Source of the DNA: Kiritimatiellia bacterium
GTDB taxonomy: Bacteria > Verrucomicrobiota > Kiritimatiellia > RFP12 > UBA1067
DNA length: 15,734 nucleotides
Assembly (NCBI GenBank): GCA_016302985.1
Contig: JAEDMN010000045.1
Coordinates: 1 to 15,734, forward strand
Direction of reading: 5' to 3'
Shown here: positions 1-5,400 of the stretch, piece after piece
Position numbering within the stretch: the stretch's first letter is position 1
Layout of the letters: each line of letters starts with the position of its first letter
The notes under the pieces: model-generated
The model's input: the letters and a program-made list of their open reading frames with translations, nothing else
Databases searched by the model: none
What the model was told of the DNA's origin: nothing
Translations under genes and position numbers: made by a program

Positions 1-1
1 G

Positions 2-337
2 TTCGATCAGTTCGTGCGCAACATGGATCGGAACGACCGGAACAGTAACCTCCTTGTCACGTTGGGGATCCAGCGGTGCTTGTACGTCATTGACCACAAT
101 TTGGCTTTTGACAATGAGTTTGATCGTACGGTGTTCTTGCGTGAACATGTTCTACGCAATGCAATTGTAGATTGTCCCCAAGATATTAAGGATGAATTCC
201 AGTCGCAACTGCGTGGAGTTTTCACTCTAGACTATCTTCAGTCTCTTTGGAGCGAGATGCCGACTCAGTGGACTGATGATGATGGAGCAGAGTCGCATCT
301 TCAGGTGTTGGAGACTCTGGCAGGAGGTGTGGCATGA
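2..337 (+). CDS. HipA-like kinase, C-terminal part (5' end outside the window)
   Basis: The reading frame is already open at base 2, so the gene starts left of the window; only about 111 residues are visible. The first visible residues, FDQFVRNMDRNDRNSNLLV, match the catalytic loop of HipA-type Ser/Thr kinases (N-x-D-R-x-x-x-N-x-x-L), with the catalytic Asp at bases 26-28. About 20 residues later YVIDHNLAFD matches the metal-binding Asp segment (Asp codon 92-94). The remaining ~75 residues resemble the short helical tail of the stand-alone HipA-like (HipA_2-type) family rather than full-length HipA with its N-terminal domain. The stop codon overlaps the next start (ATGA), which implies translational coupling to the DUF3037 gene. 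Codon use is AT-richer than in the genes after 2.4 kb, suggesting acquisition. Family members are presumed to be protein kinases; the substrate here is unknown. Confidence 0.8.
   Translation, partial: FDQFVRNMDRNDRNSNLLVTLGIQRCLYVIDHNLAFDNEFDRTVFLREHVLRNAIVDCPQDIKDEFQSQLRGVFTLDYLQSLWSEMPTQWTDDDGAESHLQVLETLAGGVA
322..327 (+). promoter_or_regulatory. Shine-Dalgarno AGGAGG inside the HipA-like gene
   Basis: A perfect AGGAGG lies six bases before the ATG at 334, within the last codons of the upstream gene. It fixes the DUF3037 start at 334 rather than at the in-frame ATG at 346, and supports coupled translation of the pair. Confidence 0.75.
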
Positions 338-1167
338 GTGGACAGATGTATGCATGCATGGTTGTCCCTGTTGTGCTTCGTCCGTATGCCGAGACAGAGG
401 AGTTCGGGTGCGTTGGCGTTTTGATGTATTGCCCCGGGTTGAATTGGTACGGATATCGGCTGGCCAAATCTACCGAGTTGCCGTTTCAGCGCGTTTGCCG
501 ATTCTTCCGAGAGATAGATTCTAAAATCTTCCGAGATGCGCTGAAGTGTGCACATAAGGACATTGAAGACATGATTCAATGTGCTACGGAGGAACTGGAC
601 CCTGTCATTCGAACTGAAGCTTTTAGGAATCTGATTCGCCCTCGTGAGAATTTCATCCGTTATGGAAGCCCGCGCTCGGTACTAGCCTCTGATATGAAGT
701 CAGAGCTTGCGCATCAGTATGAAGTAATAGTTCAACGATCCTTCGTTGATCGGGAGGGCTATTATGAACAAAAGATGCGTCAGCGGGTTGCCGGGTATCT
801 GCGTGGCAGGAACATTGCCTACGAGAATAGACGTTTTGATTTTGAAGGCGGACTGTACTCCTTCAGCATGCCATTTGTCATCGGGACTGGCGCGGAGACG
901 CGGACAATTAAGCCGTTGAACTTTGTCATGAAGACTCCGAATGACACCATGGACCATTGGTTCAAATGGCAGAAAAGATTAACCTACCTTCAGGGCCAGG
1001 GAATGTCCAATAGCAGGATTCTGGTCCCGTTCAGAATGCCAGAAGCGTCTCACCCTGCATTCGCAGCGGCGTCTTTTGCCTGTAAGCAGCTCAGGGAACT
1101 TGCAAGAACGGTGGACGAGGCCGATCTGGCTGCCGAGAAGGAACAGGTTCTATCCTTTGTCTCTTGA
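334..1167 (+). CDS. DUF3037-domain protein, partner of HipA-like kinase
   Basis: This encodes 277 residues with no signal peptide or membrane segment, so it is probably cytoplasmic. The N-terminal ~120 residues look like DUF3037: an early beta strand MYACMVVPVVLRP, then EEFGCVGVLMYCPGL (family theme: E-x-x-N/C-V-G-V-x-x-x-C) and, near residues 107-120, a segment RENFIRYGSPRSVLASD like the conserved W/F-x-x-x-x-PRS-x-V segment. DUF3037 proteins are usually only ~120-130 residues, so the further ~150 residues are an extension I do not recognise. They contain YEVIVQRSFVD and a stretch rich in basic and aromatic residues. The gene overlaps the HipA-like kinase by 4 bp (ATGA); from memory this kinase/DUF3037 pairing recurs in many bacteria. 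Function is unknown; kinase partner, substrate or antitoxin-like role are guesses. GC is clearly lower than in downstream genes. Confidence 0.75.
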   Translation: MSGQMYACMVVPVVLRPYAETEEFGCVGVLMYCPGLNWYGYRLAKSTELPFQRVCRFFREIDSKIFRDALKCAHKDIEDMIQCATEELDPVIRTEAFRNLIRPRENFIRYGSPRSVLASDMKSELAHQYEVIVQRSFVDREGYYEQKMRQRVAGYLRGRNIAYENRRFDFEGGLYSFSMPFVIGTGAETRTIKPLNFVMKTPNDTMDHWFKWQKRLTYLQGQGMSNSRILVPFRMPEASHPAFAAASFACKQLRELARTVDEADLAAEKEQVLSFVS

Positions 1168-1384
1168 GAGGGTCTTATTCGCCTAGTGTGAATGAAGGCG
1201 ATGAAGTACCCTGACCTGACAGGCTCTGAGCGCCTAGCACCTCGCATCAGGCTTGTCTGCGGGAAGTTGATGGGGAAGGCCCTATTCACCACCTCTGGCC
1301 ACGTTAGTTCTATGGTTCACTGGTTTAACGAGGCTGCGTGCGCGAGATTGGCGGGCATGTCACATCGAAGCGACTGGGCTTTTC

Positions 1385-1396
1385 CTGTCGCGACAG
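1385..1396. repeat. 12-bp perfect palindrome CTGTCGCGACAG
   Basis: CTGTCGCGACAG is its own reverse complement. It ends 9 bases before a TAGAAT -10-like hexamer at 1406-1411, a plausible place for a dimeric repressor to bind. No regulator is assigned. Confidence 0.4.
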
Positions 1397-1415
1397 TGAG
1401 TACGGTAGAATATCC

Positions 1416-1573
1416 GGCGGAAGGAGTCTGACGCTCTCCGCCAAATCGAGACGTGCGACTTCGCTTCGGACCGTTCCGAAGCGAAATCCTACCTGCATTC
1501 GACGGAGACAGTCGCCGCTCACGCGCACCGGGGACCGGTGCGCCCCCAAGCTGGCGGGGCCTGATGCGGCCCC
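1416..1573. ncRNA. Candidate structured RNA or hairpin array
   Basis: Four stem-loops follow one another. First is 1416-1442 (GGCGGA with TCCGCC, plus an inner GAG/CTC after a two-base bulge). Second is 1460-1485 (TTCGCTTCGGA, loop CCGT, TCCGAAGCGAA; 11 perfect pairs). Third is 1523-1543 (GCGCACCGG, loop GGA, CCGGTGCGC; 9 perfect pairs). Fourth is 1556-1573 (GGGGCC, six-base loop, GGCCCC). A TAGAAT box at 1406-1411 would place a plus-strand transcript start close to the first stem. No known RNA family is recognised. The same structures could be terminators, protein-binding sites or the edge of a mobile segment; strand is not established. Confidence 0.3.
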
Positions 1574-1623
1574 GAGCGTGCGGGGACATGTCGCGCGGGG
1601 TGGGGATCTTTCGCTCTGAATTA

Positions 1624-1632
1624 TGCTATACT
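1624..1632 (+). promoter_or_regulatory. Extended -10 promoter of the zinc-ribbon gene
   Basis: TGCTATACT is an extended -10 element (TGn followed by TATACT). No good -35 is visible 17 bases upstream, which is normal for extended -10 promoters. It lies 61 bases before the start at 1694. A 6-bp hairpin (ACGGCG 1643-1648 with CGCCGT 1654-1659) would sit at the very 5' end of the transcript. Confidence 0.6.
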
Positions 1633-1693
1633 ATCGTTCAGAACGGCGGGATGCGCCGTCAATCAATGGGCAACGAAGGGGAGGGGCACCACC

Positions 1694-2053
1694 ATGAACG
1701 TCAACATCCATTGTCCGAACTGCGATGCGGAACTCGCGCTCGAACAGCAATGGCATGGACACAATGTCGAATGTCCGTATTGCGAAAAGAAGTTCCTCTT
1801 TTCCGACGATGCGCAGGACAGGTCCCCTCGGCGGAAGCTCCTCCCCCCTCTGATGAAGCCCGCCAGGGAGTACAAGGTCCTCACGCAGCGGGACAAGTGG
1901 TTCTCCGGCACGTTCGACCCCGATAAGCTCGAGGGCGCGATCAACGCCTATGCGCGGCAGGGGTGGCGGGTCGTGGGGTGCGCGACCGCGTCGGTGCCGG
2001 GCCTCCTGACCGAGCTCCATGACGAGCTGGTCGTCATCATGGAACGGAACTGA
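1694..2053 (+). CDS. Small zinc-ribbon / DUF4177-like protein
   Basis: This encodes 119 residues, cytoplasmic, with no signal peptide. Residues 7-34 form a zinc ribbon: CPNC (7-10), a spacer with a short beta-hairpin, then CPYC (27-30) followed by EKKF. It resembles the short CPxC...CPxC ribbons at the front of many planctomycete and verrucomicrobial proteins. A linker of ~25 residues leads to a C-terminal domain (about 60-119) matching DUF4177: YKVLTQRDKWFSG, then LEGAINAYARQGWRVV, then ATASVPG and a final ELVVIMERN strand. DUF4177 is a small domain of unknown function. The start is supported by GGAGG at 1680-1684 and a promoter at 1624-1632. It appears monocistronic. A nucleic-acid or protein-binding accessory role is possible but not shown. 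Confidence 0.75.
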   Translation: MNVNIHCPNCDAELALEQQWHGHNVECPYCEKKFLFSDDAQDRSPRRKLLPPLMKPAREYKVLTQRDKWFSGTFDPDKLEGAINAYARQGWRVVGCATASVPGLLTELHDELVVIMERN

Positions 2054-2205
2054 CAGGGCACGGCGGCTTTTCGCTCGGGGTCTACTTCGTCAAGGGCGTT
2101 CCGGCCAGGCCCCGGCGCGGCAACGCGGGCATCATTGTTTTGAATTCAGGCCTTTCTGGTCCGGTCTGCTGATCCGCTGACGGGGCGCGGGCCAGAGTGC
2201 AGAAT

Positions 2206-2337
2206 GGTAGGGTCGGGTCGCCGACCAGACCGCGTGGACACGGGGTGGCAAGGGGAGAATGACGGGACCGACGGGCATTCAATTCGCATGCCCGCCGATT
2301 CTCGTCCACACGGACCGCGCGGAGCGCCGTCCCTACC
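2206..2337. repeat. 132-bp composite inverted-repeat element with GGTAGGG/CCCTACC ends
   Basis: The element opens with GGTAGGG (2206-2212) and closes with its reverse complement CCCTACC (2331-2337). Nested inside are CCGCGTGGAC (2230-2239) against GTCCACACGG (2304-2313), 9 of 10 pairs; GAGAAT (2255-2260) against ATTCTC (2298-2303); and a core hairpin CGGGCAT (2272-2278) against ATGCCCG (2288-2294) with loop TCAATTCGC. A small extra hairpin GGTC-GCC-GACC occupies the left arm. No target-site duplication is seen at the edges. The left end resembles the sequence at 14166-14196, so it looks like a dispersed intergenic REP- or MITE-like element with no coding capacity. Confidence 0.6.
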
Positions 2338-2381
2338 GTACGGGTCCCGTGCGTAGATGACGTCCTAATAAGACGCCTGAT

Positions 2382-2405
2382 GCACCCGCGCCCGATGCCG
2401 GGTGC
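2382..2405. terminator. GC-rich hairpin followed by T-rich stretch, possible terminator
   Basis: GCACCCG (2382-2388) pairs with CGGGTGC (2399-2405) across a ten-base loop, followed by TGTATTTCTTCT. The T run is broken, so a Rho-independent terminator is only possible. It would insulate the promoter at 2437-2445 from upstream transcription. Confidence 0.3.
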
Positions 2406-2417
2406 TGTATTTCTTCT

Positions 2418-2437
2418 AGATTGTACACGGCCAATCT
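2418..2437. promoter_or_regulatory. Inverted repeat AGATTG-N8-CAATCT overlapping the promoter
   Basis: AGATTG (2418-2423) and CAATCT (2432-2437) are exact reverse complements separated by eight bases, and end at the TG of the extended -10 element. The position suits a repressor site. Six-base arms can arise by chance, so this is a weak call. Confidence 0.25.
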
Positions 2438-2445
2438 GATAGAAT
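2437..2445 (+). promoter_or_regulatory. Extended -10 promoter of the large secreted protein gene
   Basis: TGATAGAAT fits TGn plus TAGAAT, 45 bases upstream of the chosen start at 2491. No -35 at good spacing is seen (TTGTAC at 2421-2426 is only 13 bases away). The same TAGAAT box precedes the four-LamG gene. Confidence 0.55.
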
Positions 2446-2478
2446 ACGGAACAGAGTTGAAATAATGCCATGCGTGGC

Positions 2479-2483
2479 AGGGG
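2479..2483 (+). promoter_or_regulatory. Shine-Dalgarno AGGGG deciding the start at 2491
   Basis: AGGGG lies seven bases before the ATG at 2491. No purine-rich site precedes the ATG at 2470, and starting at 2491 puts the charged residues and hydrophobic core of the signal peptide directly at the N-terminus. Confidence 0.5.
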
Positions 2484-2490
2484 TGATGCG

Positions 2491-5400
2491 ATGAGGATGA
2501 CATTCAGGAACCTGGTGGGGGCGCTGGCCGCGGTGGCGGCGACGGGCGCGTGGGCGGACGCGATTTCGCTGAACTTCGGCGTCGACAAGAGCGGCACGTC
2601 CGTCTCGGGGTCCGCGCAGGCGGGCGTCGTCGCGGGCGTGACGGGCGACATGTGGAACAACCTCGCGGGGACGAAGGGGACGGACGTCGCCGTGCGCACC
2701 TCCGACCGCGCGTCGGTGGCCGGCCTGACCGCGAGCTGGTCCTGCGACAACCTCTATGCGTGGACGACCGACGTCCAGGAGCCGCTCATCAAGGACTACC
2801 TGGACGACAGCGCCGACCACCTCTCGATCACGGTCAAGGGCATCCCGTTCGCCGCCTACGACGTCTACATCTACTGCGCGAGCGACAACGAGAACCGCAG
2901 GTTCGGCGCGATGAACGTGAACGGCAGCTACTACCTGCACCAAGCCGGGCAGAAGACCGCGACGCGGGCGTTCATGTCCGAGCGCCGCTGGGGCGCGTCG
3001 CGCGCCGCGACGGCCGTGCTGGGCACGAACGTGATGCGCGTGCCCGGCGTGTCCGGCTCGACGCTGACGATCCGGCCCGAGAACCGCAAGATGGACTCCT
3101 GGCGCTGCGCAATCGCGGCGGTGCAGGTCGTCGAGGTCGGCCACGCGCTCGCGGCACCCGACTTCTACTGGTCCGGCCTGCCGAAGGACGAGCCGACGGG
3201 CTGGGGCTTCTCCAGCTGGGCGGGACAGGCGCCGTCCTCCTACCGCCGGCTCGACCCCTACGGCCGCGAGGTCGTTGCGGTGAGCGAGAACCGCGCGCCG
3301 TACTGGGCCGCGGCCAAGCCGTCCGCCTTCACGTTCTCGTTCGTCGCGGACCTGTCGGACTGCAACAATTCGGCCAAGGACTCCTGCGTGCTGACGCTCG
3401 GATCGCTCGGCACCCTGTCGAAGGGGCTCGTACTGCTTCGGAAGCAGGGCGGCAACGACGTCGAGCTGGCCTGCGTGGAGAACACCACGACGACGTCCGG
3501 TGGCAAGTTCTCGAACCGGGCCGCGTCCGTCACGGTGCCCGACGTCGCGCCCGGCTACCACCTCTACACGATGACCTATTCGGGCTCGGGCATCTCGCTC
3601 AAGGTCGACGACCGCGCGACGGTGTCGACCATGACGTCCTGCCCCGCGCTGTCCGCGGGCCTGCAGATCGGCGACGTCTACGGCAGCCGCAGCGACACGA
3701 CGGGCGGACGCGAGGTGGGCGTCTACGAGGTCCAGGCCTGGAACCGCGTGCTCGACGAGGACGAGAAGGACGCGGTGTACGCGCTGGCCGGCGCCTATTC
3801 GCTCCGGCAGCCGATGGCCTTCCCCGCCAGCTACAACCTCTACGACAGGAACGGCGTCGTGACGCTCCCCTCGCTGAAGGAGGCGGGCGTCAAGTACGTC
3901 GGCGGCACGTGCGGCACGCTCCAGCTGCTCGCGGGCCAGACCGCGGAGGTGAGCCAGCTGCGCTTCGCGAACGTCGAGGGCGACACGAACTCGGTCACGT
4001 TCAACCTGTACGGCACCGTGAACGTGACGTCCACGTCGACCGTCGTGAACGCCGGCTCCGAGATCACCGGCTACCGGGGCGTCATCCTCGGCAACGAGGT
4101 CGGCGAGGGCAGGTACTACGTCCACGCGGGCGGCGAGCTGAACGGCCCGCACGCCTACCTCGCGCTGAACAACAAGGGCACCAAGGCCCACAACCTCTAC
4201 ATCCAGGGCGGAACGGTGCGCGTGCGCGGCATCTACGCGACGCTCCAGTACAACGGCGTCACCCTCTCCGCCGGCGGCGTGCTCGAGCTCGCGGAGATGC
4301 CGGGGTCGCAGGTCCTCAACTTCCACCTGGGACGCGGCACGCTCCGCGCCGTGCCGTACGTCCGCGGCGAGACGGTCCGCAACGGCTGGAACCTGCCGTC
4401 CCTCGCCGTGCTGAACTTCACCGACGCGACGGACGGCACGGTCGTCGACCTGAACGGCATGGCGCACGTGGCCGCCGCGACCGTCAGCGGCAGCGGCCGC
4501 TGCATCCTCGCGGACTCCTCCGCGTCCGGCGGCGGCTCCATCGCCTTCGCGCAGCTGAGCGCGTTCAGGGGCGTGATGGACGTCTCGGCGGGCGTCACGG
4601 TCGACATCGCGAACTGCCGTCCCCGCGGTACGCTGAACTTCGCCGCGGGTTCGTCCCTCGTCCTGCGCGAGTCGGTCGCGGACAGCGACGGCTACGCCAT
4701 GCTGAACTTCACCGGCGCGCCCGCGGTCACGATGTACCGCGCGGACGGCGTGACGCCCGTTCCGGACGCGCGCGTGGTGACGGAGGCCGGCGTGCAGCGC
4801 ATCCGCTACACGCCCGCCGAGACGCCCGTCGTCTCCGGCGAGGGCTGCTGGCTCGACTTCGAGTTCGACAACCGCTCCTACCTCTCCACCGGCGTCAACA
4901 AGGTGCGCCTCTCGGCCGACACCACCTACGGCATCGGCCGGAACGACACGGCCGCGAACTTCCGCGACGAGTTCTCGATCTACACCGCGTCGATGGGCTA
5001 CACCACGATCGCCTACCCGCCGGACTGGTCCGCCGCCATCTACGCGACCGTGCCGCAGTACCCGCACGCCGCGGTGATGACCTTCGGCACGAACGCCGGC
5101 GGCCTCATCGGCCTGATCGCGGGCGACGTGGACAACGAGGTGCTGCTCGTGCGCACGACGAAGAAGGAGCCGTACACCGTCCTCGCGCGCATGACCGTGC
5201 CGAACGCGCACACCGCCCAGCACCTCTACGTGTTCATGAAGAACGGGCGCAAGGTCAAGGTCTTCCTCGACGGCGAGCTGTGGCAGACCTACGTCTCCGA
5301 GACGGACATCAACATCGGCAACGGCTTCCAGCTCGGCTCCGTGCACGGCGGACAGGAAGGCACGGGCATCCTGCGCTTCGGCAGCCCGAGCATCACCGGC

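Larger units (their letters stand above)
1168..1693. other. Long intergenic region with serial hairpins, no convincing protein gene
   Basis: These 526 bases separate the low-GC HipA-like/DUF3037 pair from the zinc-ribbon gene. Short open frames exist on both strands, but none has a recognisable protein signature or a clear ribosome binding site. GC rises from left to right across it. It contains a 12-bp perfect palindrome (1385-1396), a -10-like TAGAAT (1406-1411), four hairpins between 1416 and 1573, and the promoter of the next gene (1624-1632). I see no tRNA-like fold or transposase remnant. Confidence 0.6.
2054..2490. other. Intergenic region with repeat element, hairpins and promoter
   Basis: These are 437 bases without a credible gene. 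2054-2205 holds nothing I recognise. 2206-2337 is a composite inverted repeat. 2340-2350 is the palindrome ACGGGTCCCGT. 2382-2405 is a hairpin. 2437-2445 is the -10 of the large secreted protein gene. Confidence 0.6.

Noticed and set aside
1192..1619. Short open frames on both strands in the intergenic region
   Set aside because: No convincing ribosome binding site or protein motif, and several overlap each other and the hairpins.
2206..2337. Insertion sequence
   Set aside because: No transposase coding capacity and no target-site duplication at the edges, so only a non-coding repeat is called.
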